DNA of 64,000 nt from Amaranthus tricolor (GCF_026212465.1 NC_080062.1:9293237-9357236); one strand, 5' to 3'. Shown: positions 37,385 through 51,639, counted from the first letter of the stretch. Program-made: numbers and translations. The notes: generated by a model from the letters alone, not told the origin.

Positions 37385-39520
37385 GTTCAAAAAAATAACA
37401 TGGTCGAGAAGATAAAAAAGACATTGTTGGAAGGGGCAAGATGCATGTTGAACCTCTCTGTAAACAAAGATCCAACACTTGTTTGAGAATTTTTTTCTTT
37501 ACTAGTGGTCCAACTTGCATCAATGTATCCTTCCAAAACTGGAAGATCTCCACTATAAGTTATACCATAATCCATAGTACCTTTCATGTAGTTTTATAGT
37601 CTCCTTAACACCAGCCAATGTTAGGGAACGAGGTTTCCAATAACCTACTCAATTTTGCAACCAGAAATACTATGTCAGGTCTTGTGTTGGTCAAAGCATA
37701 CATTAAAAATCTAACGACTTTGAATATTCTAATTGTGAATTCGATATTTAGGTGTTACAAAGAAATTTTACATTTGAGTTCATAAGAGTCAAGATTGGTC
37801 TTATGTCAAACATATTGAATCGTTTGAGCACCTTCTCATTAGAATGAGCTTGACATAATTTAAGTCAACTGTTTGTTATGATCTTAATTCCTAAGATCAC
37901 ATCAGCATCCCCTATAATCCTTACATTTGAAAGAAACTTGAAATAAATTCTTTTGTGTCATAAACTTGTACAAATTAGTGGCAGAGATGAGCATATCATC
38001 TATACATAAATAAATGATGACTCAATTACCAAAGACATCAATTTTTCTATATTCATATTTATCGACTTGATTCAAAATGAATCTAAAGGACAAAATAATT
38101 TCATCTAATGTTTGATATTGTTTTGGTGCTTGTTTTAGTCTATAAAATGAGTTAACATGTTTACATACTTTGTTCTTTTGTTCTTTCATAACAAAATCTT
38201 TGGGTTTTTCATATAAACTTCTTCATCTAGTTCTCCATACAAAAGGTCATTTTCACATCTATTTGGTGAGTTATTAGATTGTGAATCATAGCCTGCGCTA
38301 CCAACAACCTAATGGTGGTTGTTCTTGCAACTGATGCATAAGTATCAAAGTGATCAATACCATGATTTTGCATAAAGCCTTGTTTCACTTTACAAGTTTT
38401 GAACTTATTAATAGTACCATCAATATTTGTCTTCTTTTAGAAAATTCATTTGCAACAATTTGTCTAAAAGACGGAGAAATATCCACTAATACCTAAGTAT
38501 TATATCCCATGATGAACTCCACTTCACCATTAATAGCTTCCTCCTAAAAGGAGTTATCTGGTGAAGTCATAACATCGGGTCACCTTTCACGCTTAAACAA
38601 TATAGAACTTTAGAGTGAATGTCATTTTTAGTACCTTCAACCAAATATACATGAAGATCAAGTCTAAAAGACTTCATTTAAATGTAGATGTAATTAATGA
38701 AAATCTTTCATTAAAAATTGCATCTCTTCACTCAATAATTGAACAAATCGATATGTATCTATTCTATTACATAAAACCCATAGTTTTTACTTTTATTTTC
38801 ATAATTTATAAAAATAAATTCAAGACCACACTCATCAAGTTTCCTTCTCTTGTTACCGGGCACTCTCACAGTTATCCTACAACCCCAAATTCTTAGATAA
38901 ATTAAGTTTAGTTTTCTCATGTACCAAAGTTCCTAAGGAATTTTCTAATTGATTGTTTATGAAACCTAGTAAAGAATCTGTCATGCGGTTAACATTGCTT
39001 TATTCCAAAAAATCCATCACTCGAAATAGAGTAGCATAACATGGAATTTACTATTTCATGAGGATTATATTTTTCCTTTACACTAAACAATATGATTGTG
39101 GTGCATAACTCACGATTGTTTCACGTATACACCCATTGATTAGAAATAAGTAAGGTCATTATATTCTCTTCTTTTATACGTTCATAATTTCTTAAGTTTA
39201 GCATCAACTTGCGATTCAACTTTCTTTTTATTAACTTTAAAGAAATGAATTGCTTCATCTTTTGTATGTTAGAGATGTACATAACAAAATTTAGAATAAT
39301 CATCAATAAAAGTGATGACATAGCATTAATACCATTAAGAATGTGTCATATCTACAAATAAATTTGTCATTTTCCCACTTGTTGCACCTCCTTATTTTCT
39401 CCAAAGTTTCATCTTCAATCTCTTTTGATTTCGGTGTGCTTATGACTATGCCACAATGAGGAAAGCTAAATGAAGGAAGTCAAAAGAATGAGCATCTTCT
39501 TTTTCCACCTTTAAAACTCC
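37385..39520 (-). pseudogene. Decayed Copia fragment (integrase to RNase H), opposite strand
   Basis: Read on the - strand from right to left. Integrase is at about 39321-39121 (FVMYISNIQKMKQFISLKL). RT sequence is scattered over about 38700-37900 with many stops. RNase H is at about 37600-37390 (MKGTMDYGITYSGDLPVLEG, then YIDASWTTSKEKNSQTS). The orientation is opposite to the adjacent Copia piece, so at least two insertions or an inversion are needed. No LTRs are recognised. Confidence 0.7.
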
Positions 39521-40595
39521 ACACCCAAAAACTTGTTCAACTTGATAAAGTTTGACATGATGCTCTTAATGCTTGCTATAATACAAGAAAAATTATCACA
39601 AAAGATTATTACATGTAAATACACAAATAAGTAAACTACAAAATACAAGTTATGTTTGTATTCTCCTTTATGTATGACAATAGTCCTTACTTTGTTGAAC
39701 ACTAGGTGGAAGACACTATGAAGATTTGTTTGACACTTAATTAAGTCACTTGAAATTCTTAATTAGTTATTTTACATGATTTCTAACTTTTCTTTTGTGA
39801 TATTCAGACCCTTAAAGGTAATTGTATCATAAAATGAAAATTCACAATATATACTACAATTAATCACACTAAAAGACATACTACAAAATAAAGAGAATAA
39901 ATAACTATGAATTCAAAAAGATATTAAAATCAGCAACTACATAAATAGGTTATAAAGTTCTTTATATATTCAATTGTTCAAAGAAAAGAACAAGAACATA
40001 GAGTTATAAGCATGTTTTCACCTCTTAATTTCATGTATAATAACCTCTGAAAATATCAGTTCAGATTGAAAGAATATATGTTTATCCATAAAATAGAGTT
40101 TTCACTCACGAATATGCGTTTGTAAAAGTGTGTTTGAGTCAACACCTATAAAGCTTGATCCAATGAGCAAATGCAAAAATCATCAAAGTGAAGCTACAAA
40201 AGGTTTTGCCTCATCAAAAAAATCAAAATGGTCATTCAAATATAAAAGTGCTCGAACAAGCAAACAAGTGCTCGAAAGAGAACAATGTTGCTCGAACAAG
40301 CATATTAATGCTCGAATGAGCATTAACTCGTTTTGAGCTTATTTCACTTTGCTTCATTCTTACTTCTTATGTTTAAAGCACTTGGACATAAAGTTATAAA
40401 CTTTATGTCCCACTTTATTTATCGTATAAGAGATATGTCCTAACTTGCTCTGCATCTTTCAACATGTACAATGTCCAATTATCAGAAGCTAATCTTCTAA
40501 TGTTATTATTACAGCCACCTAGCAAACACTCTATATATTGCACAACACAAATTACCATTAAATTTTACAAAAAAGAAAAAAATAGATAAACATTG
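39521..40595. other. Intergenic; CTCGAACAAGCA repeats
   Basis: No gene is seen. At 40247-40330 the motif GCTCGAACAAGC and variants occur several times, resembling the GCTCGA-rich part of the solo LTR at 5901-6660. This may be LTR debris. Confidence 0.35.
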
Positions 40596-40599
40596 GGTT

Positions 40600-40670
40600 G
40601 GAACCAACTCAATCAAAAGCTTAAACTGATGGTTGAGGCCCCAAAATATGTTATATACTCTAACATATAC
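40600..40670. repeat. Third copy of the dispersed 65-bp repeat
   Basis: It matches the direct repeats at 2466-2531 and 2637-2700: AACCAACTCAATCAAAAGC, then GATGGTTGAGGCCCC and ATATGTTATATACT. Confidence 0.65.
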
Positions 40671-41763
40671 AAGATTGATTACTGAGTTTCTATTCTTACT
40701 AGGGTTATGTTCCTAATCTTATTAGGATTGTTTTTCTATTCATTAGGTTTGGTTTTCCTATACTTATTGGGATTGCTCACAGTCTTTATGGTTTTTCTCT
40801 TATTCTTATTAGGGTTATTGGTCTTGTATGGTCATTTCTATACAAAAGAGTCTCTACTATGAGAATCATGGATTAATCTAGTAGATGACGTTCCTTTCAT
40901 TGCTTGTGACAAGTATTTGATTTTCACCACATAAAAAAAATAATCTCATATCTCTTATTGGAGAGAAAACATTCTAGAAAGCCATTCATGTTCTTGATAT
41001 TATATTGAAAATTATTCTCGTGCCTGGTGGACATAGCTCCTACGCTGATATTGAACCATATAAATCTTTGGGTTTTTTCTCTATACATTGTTGATTATTG
41101 TTTTATTATATATCTCTTTATTGATTTGTGATTTCGCATGATATATTTCCTCTCCCGTAGCAATATTGTCTCATATTTTTTTTAGCTCTATTTATCAATT
41201 TGTCTTAATTACCAAAGTGTTCTAAATTTGTAAGTAAAAACATATAGCTAATTAAATAAAATTTTATTTAATGTATCTCAATTTAAATTTTAGTAATATT
41301 ATTATTTATAGTTTTAAATACGCATAATTTAAGGTATTAAAAATTTTAATTGGAGGGAGTATCAAACAATAGAAGCTTGTCATCTAGACCTAGTGCAACG
41401 CAAAGCATTGTAATGAAATTTCCACTTTTTAAAGATGTCAAACATAGCATAATATATTCCCTTCAATAGTATGGTTCTCTTCTCTTTCTAAGATGCATAT
41501 TATTACTTATTACTTATTACTTAATCTCTCTTATTTTACGCCTGTAAAATTTAGTGGAAAGGTAAATTAGGTTGAAGAATAAGACAGAAACAAAGATATG
41601 ATAGAAATAAGTGGTTAAAATAGAAAGAAAGTATAAATTTGTATATATATGAGATTAAAAGAAAGAGAGTGAAACCACTATCAAAAAAAATAAAGTGCAA
41701 AATCAATGAAACAAATTAAAATGAAAAGTGGTACATAAAGATACTGAGAGTATATCACACCTC
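40671..41763. other. CCD8 upstream region, no gene seen
   Basis: The stretch 40690-40830 contains repeats of TTATTAGGRTT. A GGAGGGAGTA at about 41352-41361 resembles one Stowaway end without a partner. The remainder is AT-rich promoter-side DNA of CCD8. Confidence 0.4.
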
Positions 41764-41770
41764 TATAAAT
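41764..41770 (+). promoter_or_regulatory. TATA box of CCD8
   Basis: TATAAAT lies 82 bases before the start codon. It would place transcription start near 41795 and leave a short 5' leader. Confidence 0.6.
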
Positions 41771-41851
41771 ACTCCTAATTTTCATTCCCCTAATTGCATA
41801 TGCATATTGTGTTTCATCTATTGCTTAGCTTGAATTTATAACCTCTTTGAT

Positions 41852-41965
41852 ATGGCATCCCTTGCGTTTCATGCAACTAATTATGTATTTACAAGCTCAT
41901 CATCAACAAAAATATCACAAAATTCATCTAATCATGAAGGTGATGCTAAAAATAATATGAGTAGA

Positions 41966-42008
<43 letters not shown>

Positions 42009-45000
42009 GTAATAATAATAATAATAATTTATTGTTTATGGGTAATAAGCAAAGCTTAATGAGTAATAGCTTCAAGTTGAAGGCTAATAATGTGGCCACT
42101 AGATTTCCTCCTTTGATTGCTTCTCCTACACCAAAAAAAGGTGAAACAAACAATGGTGGCAAACTATCTGCATGGACAAGCATTAGACAAGAAAGATGGG
42201 AAGGTGAACTTCTTGTGCAAGGTCAAATACCCTCTTGGCTGGTATGTTTTTTCTATTTAATTATAATTAATATTTATTTGATCTAACCCATTCAATTTTA
42301 TTTCATATTCATTTTTTTTATTTATATATTTCGAATTATAATTTTGTTGTGAAAATTTTTCATATGCTTGATAGTGATTTTTAGTTTTTTTTATTCTAAA
42401 CATATTTTTGTTGAAATTATAATGAGATTGAGAAGAGGGATATTCGAATAAAAAACTTAATTAATGATTATAATCCTAATCTTATTTATCGTTTTAAGTA
42501 ATAATTATAACTAATTAACTAAAATTATGGAAGTATAATCCCACTATTTTTATCCACTGTCCTACTAAGAAGGTTATTTATTTTTTTAAGTTAGTAATTC
42601 ACTAAAATAAAGTAATTAACTAAAATAATCAGTTTTAAAATATTTTCTTTAAAATATTAAAAAAGGTGTCTTTGCTTATTAAGGGCATACCTTCTATGAT
42701 GACACTGATAAATTTACACTAAATTCTTGATAATACTTCTTCCTTCAAGGAGTAGTTTGTATTCTTGCAAATTTTCAAACCTTTTTTTCTTCCTTTCTAA
42801 ATATATAAGCAAACTATATATATTTATTTGACTTTTTCTAAACTTTTAATTATTATAATTGTGGTGAAATCAAACCCCTTATGAAAAAAGTTGAAGAAAA
42901 ATCGTCTTACTAATAGATTAATTTATTATTGTCTACTCTTATTATTAATGGCACATCTTCAATAATTATCACTTTAATAAAATACCTAACATCATATTCT
43001 TTCAAAAATAATATTATATAATTTTTTAAAATTAAAAATAATCATTCAATATATTAAGTTATGCAGTGCTAATAATATTAGATTTAAAATTTTTACAAGT
43101 ATTTAAAAAAAATTATGAACAACATTTATTTTATGGGTGGTATTAATTTACCGAGTTTTATGTAGCCGTCCTTATAATCATTATGCCTGCTATATGGAGA
43201 AGAATGTTGTCTATCAAAACAAATGCACGATCAATATAAACTATTATATTATTCATACAAATTCTTGTGGGAGTAAATCTCATCGTGACATGTTCTGGTT
43301 TAAATAGTTTAATTAATATAATTATTAGTATATGAGATCTTTATTTTGAGTTTGCTTTTTGGAGTTGTATTATTATTTAAGTTAATCACTTTGTACACAT
43401 ATTTTATTACCTTAATGATGAATTATTAAAATAAAATTTGGTATTAATAATTTAATTTTTCACCCATTAGTTTTGAATAATCTCATCTTTATATTATTTT
43501 CTAATAGTCGGTCTTCTGAGAGATCGTCTTTTTGAGAAATATCTCTCAGGCCCAACCCATTAAACCTTAATGTCCACCTACTGTATCCTTAATGCCTACT
43601 TACAATATACTCAATGCCCACCGAAAAGTGCTTAAAATACCTACTTACAGTATTCCTAATGCCTGCCGAAAAACTTAGCCTACTAGCATACTTACCATAT
43701 CCTTATTGCCTACTTATCGTATCTTTAATGTCAATTTACAATATACTTAATTTGCACCCAGTAAGTACTTAAGTATTTACAATATTGTAAATGTCTACTT
43801 ACATTATTCTTAATGTCTAACGAAAAACTTACTTTATATTTTCCTTTTTGGATAAACCCAATTAGAGATGGTCTCTCACAAGAATTTATGATTTCTAATG
43901 ATCTAATCTTAAACATACATTTGTCCAAAACATGCCATATTGCTAATAATTGAGTATGGTATCGGAAAACTAAAATAAAGATTAGATTATTCACAGTGAA
44001 CTAGGGTAAATGTTAAATCATTAAAAAATAATTTAAAAGTATAATTATTCACAGCGACAAGTAAAATGTTAGATTATTAATGTCAATTAAAAAAAATAAT
44101 AATACATGTTTATTTGCAGGAGGGAACATATCTACGCAATGGGCCAGGTTTATGGCATATAGGAGACTACAATTTCAGGCACCTCTTTGATGGTTATGCT
44201 ACCATTGTCAAGCTTCATTTCCAGGACGGACGGCTGGTTGCCGGTCACCGACAGCTCGAATCGGAGGCCTATAAGGCGGCCAAAAACAACCGGAAAATAT
44301 GTTATAGGGAATTTTCTGAAACCCCTAAACCTAAAAATTTTCTGGCTTATATTGGTGATTTGGCCAACCTTTTCTCTGGTGCTTCTCTCACTGATAACGC
44401 TAATACAGGTAAATATATAGCATATTCCTCTAATCCTTAACAATCTAAATTATAAAAATCATAGTAGTATATATTACAATTTTATACATCAACATAAATT
44501 TAATAACAAGATTACTCATAAATATATTTTAATGTTATGTATTTATATTTTAATGTAACTTTTAATTGTGAGTTTTTTAAAAATTCTAAAAAATTAATAT
44601 TTAAAAAGTATATATTAAGACGAGTCTATTAAAATCTTATATGAATATGTTTTTTGATATAAATCAATGAGAAATCATAGTCAAAGCTTAATGCTAAAAT
44701 TCGTAAATTTTATTTGAGAAAAAAATATGAAAATGGAGAGTAATATGTTTTTTACTCGCACATATATGGAACTATAATATTTGTAACGTTATGTATTATT
44801 TATGATTTAATACTATTTTAGTTACTACTATAGTATAGTTTATAAAGTTTAATAATCTAGCAGCTAGTCTTTTGAGAAACCGTTTCTTTAAAAGACATAT
44901 CTCAAGCCTAGCTAACCTATCAAAGATTTATGCCTACTTATCGTATTCATAATGCCTACTTACATTATTTATTAATGCTTACTTTCCGTGTCCTTAATAC

Positions 45001-48000
45001 CTACTTTCAATATCTTAAATGTTACTTACATCATACTTAATGCCTACTTACAATATTTTACAAAATATATAATAGGTCGGCCTAATAAAAAATAATCTCT
45101 GAAAGAGACCGTCTCTCATAAGAATTTGTGATAATCTAGACTGTACACTACTATATTTTATAAGCTACATGCATTTCTACTCATAATATGTTAAGATAAT
45201 TAATATCCATATATTGTTATATGCTTGTATATGTACTTCATATTTTTATGTAATAGGATATGGTCACGTATATCATTTTATAATATCTGTCCCAAAATAA
45301 TAAAGTATATGTAACACATAAGCGGTGAAGCTCTTGGTTGCAATGTTACCTCAAAATTATATTAAAGAAATATATTTGTGGGTGATTTAGTTTTAGAATT
45401 TTCTTAAATCTACGCTTAATTCATAATAATTGTTGGTGTCGTTGTTAACATAACAAAGATGTTCTAATACCCTAAACTCCTGTTAATTTTTATCTTTACC
45501 TAAAAATATTTTGGCAATGCTAATATGAAAATGTCTAGCCTCCTATCATTTAAAGTCCTACTCCACGTTTACAGAGCATTAACTATCAACTTAGATTTAA
45601 GATCAAGATCTCATAATATATTAAATACTTTATTATTACGTCAAGAAATCATCACAACCAAACATTTAAGCTCAATATGAAAGGTTCATATCATGTTATA
45701 TATTCAATTAGAAACACTTTTTCTAAAGAAAAATACTTTTGGAAATGACATTCTATAACTAGAGTGGTGCATTCAACTTACAACCCGTTTGGTAATCGAT
45801 ACTAAACGGTGAGAATGAGAATGATCTGTATGTAGTATAAATTTTCATGATATTTATTATGTCAATCTCATGGTAAACAAAGTTTGAACATAAAATTTTT
45901 TTTTCACAATTTTCCATTCATTAGCATATAATACTACATTTTTAAATGATAATACATTGGAATGAATTTTCTGAAGAAAATGAGATTATTAAAAGACAAT
46001 AGGCAATATGACTATTAAACTTGTCAAGAGATATTCCTATTAAAATTATACTAATTTTTTTATCATCATTTCTAATATTTAATACCGATTGACATACATA
46101 ACGTTAATGTTATAAAATTTATTATTTATTTTTTTTTGTATGCAGGAGTTGTGAAACTTGGAGATGGACGAGTGGTATGCCTAACAGAAACACAAAAAGG
46201 GTCAATAATAATTGACCCTAACACATTGGAAACGTTGGGAAAATTAGAGTTTAATGACCCTTTTGAAAGGCTACTTCTACACTCTGCTCACCCTATTGTA
46301 ACCCAAGATGAACTGTTGACTTTGCTCCCTGATTTAGTCAACCCTGGATATTTAGCGGTCAGGATGAAAGCAGGATCTAATCTACGGCGAGTGATTGGAA
46401 GAATTAATTGTCGAGGTGGGCCCACACCTGGGTGGGTCCACTCTTTCCCTGTGACTGAGAATTACATAATTATCCCTGAGATGCCCTTAAGATATTGTGT
46501 CAAGAATTTGTTAAGGGCTGAACCAACCCCTCTTTACAAGTTCCAATGGCTCCCTGATTCTAAGGCTTTTCTGCATGTAATGTGTAGATTTAGCGGCTCC
46601 TTGGTACGTAACTCTCCTATCACCCTCCGTGTTTGTTTGGTACTAATTAAATGATGATCGGTCTTACTATTAGTGATGGATTTATCATTTCAAAAATGGA
46701 GTCGTCTTTGAAATTAACTACATATTAAGCTGATAAAAAGAATTTGAAGAGTTCATATCATATTTACTTCTGATATTCAATATACTTCTTTTGGGTTTTA
46801 ATAGTTGCTACAGTTCCTATAGCAACTATTATTTATCAACTGGTCTTAGTTGATATATATTTCCCCATATATAATGTAAAACATAATCAAGTGGGATCTT
46901 GTTTGATTCGTCTTAATGAACATTTTCATAATATTAACTTTTTAGAATCTTTTATCATATGAAATTAAAATATTAATTAAGAATAAAATCATGCATTAGA
47001 TAACGTGAAAAACAAAAGTGTAGAAACTATTAAAAACCAGAAGAAGTACAATTTTTCTTAAAAATTTCTATTGAGGAAATGATCACATCTGATCCTACAT
47101 CAGTGATTTGTTGAAAAGTTGACTAGTATGTTAGTTTGGTGGTTACTTTTCTGACTATCATGTGGTTTTGAAAATGAAACTCATTAAGTTTGTGTATAGT
47201 GAACTTTTCTCTTAAGTGGGCATGTACAAACAAGCTTACTAGTGATTGTGGGCTTGTCTACGTGAGCCCATAAAGCTTTGTAAATTTATTATCACTAATT
47301 CTTAAATAAGACAGTCGCATGGTGGGACAATCTCAATTGGGCTGGCCCAATATACATTTTTTATGTTAAAGTAATCACTTATAATTTTAAAATAATCGCT
47401 ATTTATAGTCTTAGAGTGATTACTCATACCCTTAAAACAATTATTTACGATCTTAAAGTAATCAATTAAAAAAATAAGCTAATTATATGGGTCCATCTCA
47501 CGGTAAGACGGTCTCATATAAAACGAGCTGATTCATTATAAGTTGTAATTTATGATGGGACTAGAACATTAGTCACATATCATTACTTTTGGCCTATAGG
47601 AATAGAACACAAATCTCAAATGACACGGTCTCACGGTGAGACCATTTCTATTAAATTGGGTTGATGTACACTTACAGTCTTAAGTGACCACTTATAATCT
47701 TTAACTGATCACTTATAAACTTCAAATGGTTCCTTATAATTTTAAAGTAATCACTTACTTGTAACTTTAGTCTGATCACTAACAATCTTAATCTTATCAC
47801 TAATTAAAAAATAGGGTGATGCCCGTCTTATAATAAGACGGTCTCAAACAACAAGACTTATTAGAATATAAAAGGGTTATTATGTTATATAATTAGACAC
47901 GTTCTTTTTGCAACAGAATTAAGCAAGAAAGTGGTTTTCCTTGTGGCATTACATGCGTAGCCATTTACGTTGTATAATAATCGTTACTCTTTTGTTCTTT

Positions 48001-51000
48001 ATTCTTTAGAGTTAACTATATAATTCTATTTATAATTTAGTTGTATTCCAAAATATTAATACAAAGTAGTGAAAGAATAAGAAGTACAAAAAACAAATGA
48101 TTGGTAGAAAATGAAAATAAAAATAATAGTACGAAGCTAGGATAAAAATGAGTGTAAAGGAGAGGATGAGATTAGAATAATACTTGAGACTACTGTCAAA
48201 AAAATATAAGATAAAAACACGTATCTTAGATTATTATGATTATATATATATAGTACTCCTAACTTATTTTATTGAGATAATTAATTAAGGAATATATATT
48301 TTCTTTATTTGTTTTCTTTAAATTTATACTGTATGACTAAATTGTATTCGTATATTGATGATGGTAGGTGACAACGGTAGAAGTGCCACTATTTTTGACA
48401 TTCCATTTCATAAACGCATATGAGGAAACAGACGAAGAAGGGAACGTAATTGCAATCATTGCAGATTGTTGTGAGCATAATGCAGACACTTCTATTCTCG
48501 ACAAACTACGGCTTCAAAATCTACGAACCTCTATAGGCCAAGATGTTCTTCCTAGTGCAAGGTATATATATATGTTCAAAATCATATTCGCTAGTGACTT
48601 TACCACGTATATAGGTGACATGTTATAAGAAAAAATATTACCATCAGTAAAAAAAACTATTAAAAATATATTATCTATGCTATTTAAGAGTATAAGTCTC
48701 TACTTCAAGTTGTTTTTTCCTATGATGTTGATCTTGAACATGCACCATGACATAACTTGCTTTTAGAGGATTTAGTGACATTTATTAGACTCTTTAGCAG
48801 CATAATATAAAATCAAACACTAAAGCTTTTTGCGACATGAGATCTAGTAATATTTCTCATAAATGTCACTATAGACTATAGTGAAATTACATATACCACT
48901 AAAGACCAAATAAAGTGTCGCTAAATCATTTTATAGTGGAATCTAAGATAAAAACCAGTAATTATTACACTAAAAATATTAATTAGTGGCATTTTTTTAA
49001 ATGCCACTAAATCCAATGCCGTGAAAAGTTAAATTTGTTGTAGTGATATTAGTTATTTCCCCACAATATATTACTATCAAAAGTGAAAAAAAAAACTATT
49101 TCATTGATTTAAACATATTTTGTGCATATTGCTTGAAAACACGTTTATTCTTTGTAATTCCATATATATCAGTCTGTTTAGTTGTTAGAATTAATTTGGT
49201 AATGCGAAGTTGATCATAAAAAAACTATTTACATTTCTTATTACCACTTAATACAACATTTCAAATGATAACGCATTAAAATGAAATACTACGAGCATAA
49301 TTATTAAAATTGTTTGTTATTTTGATATGTACTATCAGACAGGAACGTTTGCAATATAATTAAGATTCGAAAAGGGACCAGAAATTGAGTTTTTGTTATT
49401 TATTTTGATGTTATACACGATATATATAATAACATTATTGCATTATTGAGAACAATTTGTTATAAATTAAATATGAAATGACATATAAAATGATATGTAT
49501 ATGTATGGCGTATAAAATAGAAAATGATGTACATGTATAATATGATATATACAGGGTTGGCAGATTCAAAATTCCGATGAACGGGATGCCATATGGGAAG
49601 CTAGAAGCTGCAGTGGACCCAGAAGAGCATGGTAGAGGCATGGATATGTGCAGCATTAACCCTTCTTACTTGGGTATTAAATACCGTTACGCTTATGCCT
49701 GTGGAGCTCGTCGCCCTTGTAACTTTCCTAACACTCTTACTAAGGTACCAAAATTATACTTTTTTTCTTTTTAAAATACTTGTTCGTGGTTATGATAAGT
49801 TGTGTAGAAAATTATCACTATTAATAACAAGTATGTTGAAATGGAGGAAATACTCTTTTTCTCCTTTTAATTTGCTATAACTGAAGTGTGCATCTTTATT
49901 ATTTAACTTTGGTTGAAAATAAATTTAAAATATGATAAAACTACGAGCAGATAAAAGCATGTAATTTTATGATGATTGACTTTATTTTTTTTTAAATTGT
50001 TATATTGATTGCATTTGAGAATCAATAACTATATTTAAAATTACCCGATGAAAAAGGAGATTAAATCTGTGATTGAGATGAGCACAAACTTATTGTCAAA
50101 ATAGAAATCTAGCTTAATCAATGAGGAAAATCAACTAAAAAACTAGGATAAATGTAGAGCCTAAGGCCCTCTTTTAAATTAAAATCATAGTACAGAATTT
50201 AATTTAACAATATACTAATATATTCTAAAACATTAACTATTAGTTTAAATTTTTAATTGAGCTGTTCAATTTAACAATTAACACTTAACACGCAAAATGT
50301 ATTATGAGATGGAGTGGTTAGCAATTAGCATATATGACCCGACCAACTTCCCCATGCTTTTCGGCCCCACCAGCCAAGGCTCTTGAGTCGTATTACAGCC
50401 CAATGTATTTTTTACTAATTTACTCTTTTAAATTTACATCATATAACTTTAAAAAATATCACATCTTTAAATCATATGATGTTCTCTGGTTTTACGTATT
50501 AGATGATTAACAAGATAGAAAACATTACATGACTGCCATTATATACCAATCAACATTTGCATCTGTTGTATACGTAAGGCTATTCAGAGATTCTGTATAA
50601 TTAAAATATTCTTAAACGGTTTGGTTTTGACAATTATCTAAAGAATTCATTAATTAACTTTAGGTCGGGTTTGGTAATAAGTTTTATATTGTTATTCTCA
50701 AATTTTTAACTTTAATTATATATTTTAAAAAATAATAAGAAACTTAACTTAAATTTAAATTTAAATTTTTTTATTTGTTAAATACTAAATATGAACAAAT
50801 TTAAATTTCTAAATGAAATTATGTATATGCATGTTGTAGATTGATTTAGTAGAAAAGAAGGCCAAAAATTGGTACGAGGAAGGTGTTGTGCCTTCTGAGC
50901 CATACTTTGTACCTCGTCCTGGAGCAACTGAAGAAGACGATGGTACGTTTTGTAGCTTTTGAACTTTTTATAACTGTGGATTTGTTTCGCAAATGACTGT

Positions 51001-51385
51001 TGGCTGAAGTTATAGAGTGGTTTGACCCGTTTAAAGGATCGATTGACTTGTTAGTTGTTGTAAGTAAACTATTTAAGTTAATTTTATTCGATGTTTGTTA
51101 AAAATTATTAATTAATTATTGGCCGATTATTAGAAGAAAAAATAGCAAAGTAGCAAAGTGGTTGAAAAAGCTGCTTACTATAGGTTTTTGGCTTTGACTT
51201 TAAAACACTTAAAAAATAACGTTTTTCTAGCTTATAATAATTCATCAAATATTTTTTGACTGTTTGACCAAATAAAAAGAAAAAAACAAAAGCTAACTAA
51301 AATTGTAAGTGAAGAATAATTATTTACACTAAAAGGCTTAAAATCACAATAACATTCTTTTATTCTAGTTATTTAATTCAAAAGC

Positions 51386-51461
<76 letters not shown>

Positions 51462-51639
51462 AAATTAAAATTGTTTAATGAATGATATAGGAGTGGTAAT
51501 ATCGGTAGTTAGTGGAAAGAATGGAGAAGGATATGCACTACTTCTTGATGGTTCTACCTTTGAAGAGATTGCAAGAGCCAAGTTCCCTTATGGTCTTCCT
51601 TATGGTCTACATGGATGTTGGATTCCTAGTATGGATTAA
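41852..51639 (+). CDS. CCD8: Carotenoid cleavage dioxygenase 8 (strigolactone synthesis), 7 exons
   Basis: Exons: 41852-42241, 44120-44408, 46146-46603, 48368-48561, 49555-49744, 50840-50942 and 51491-51639. All have GT-AG junctions and phases that join to a 590-residue protein. CCD8 acts in plastids after D27 and CCD7, converting 9-cis-beta-apo-10'-carotenal to carlactone, the strigolactone precursor. The assignment rests on extended similarity to known CCD8 (EGTYLRNGPGLW, TDNANTG, EMPLRY, CCEHNADTSILD, FVPRPGAT, FPYGLPYGLHGCWIP). The four histidines that bind iron in this family are H275, H325, H392 and H582. The N-terminal part is Ser/Thr-rich and probably a plastid transit peptide. Residues 40-59 are a polyasparagine tract (13 Asn, Ser, 6 Asn) encoded by AAT repeats, unusual for the family. 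No frame damage is seen. Introns 1-4 carry transposon debris. Confidence 0.95.
43510..43890. repeat. MITE-like repeat in CCD8 intron 1
   Basis: The ends are inverted-like (GAGAGATCGTCTTTTTGAGA and GAGATGGTCTCTCACAAGAA). The interior is a degenerate tandem of CTTAATGCCTACTTACAATA. A relative lies in intron 2. Confidence 0.6.
44868..45130. repeat. MITE-like repeat in CCD8 intron 2
   Basis: Same family as 43510-43890. It has an AATGCCTACTTAC tandem interior and a right end AGAGACCGTCTCTCATAAGA. Confidence 0.6.
47299..47525. repeat. MITE-like repeat in CCD8 intron 3, copy A
   Basis: Ends AATAAGACAGTCGCATGG and GGTAAGACGGTCTCATAT, with TTGGGCTGGCCCAA near the left end. The interior is a tandem of TAATCACTTATAATCTTA-like units. 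Confidence 0.6.
47614..47860. repeat. MITE-like repeat in CCD8 intron 3, copy B
   Basis: Ends ACACGGTCTCACGGTGAG and ATAAGACGGTCTCAAACA with an AGTGATCACTTATAATC tandem interior. Same family as copy A, about 90 bp downstream of it. Confidence 0.6.
48756..49045. repeat. CACTA-derived fragment in CCD8 intron 4
   Basis: The right end TTGTTGTAGTG is the inverted form of the CACTACAA terminus of CACTA transposons. It is preceded by AGTGGCATTT and AATGCCACTAAAT repeats typical of their non-coding ends. The left terminus is not clear. Confidence 0.5.
51390..51460. repeat. (ATT)n microsatellite in CCD8 intron 6
   Basis: A run of about 70 bp of ATT ending some 30 bp before the last exon's acceptor. 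Confidence 0.95.
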
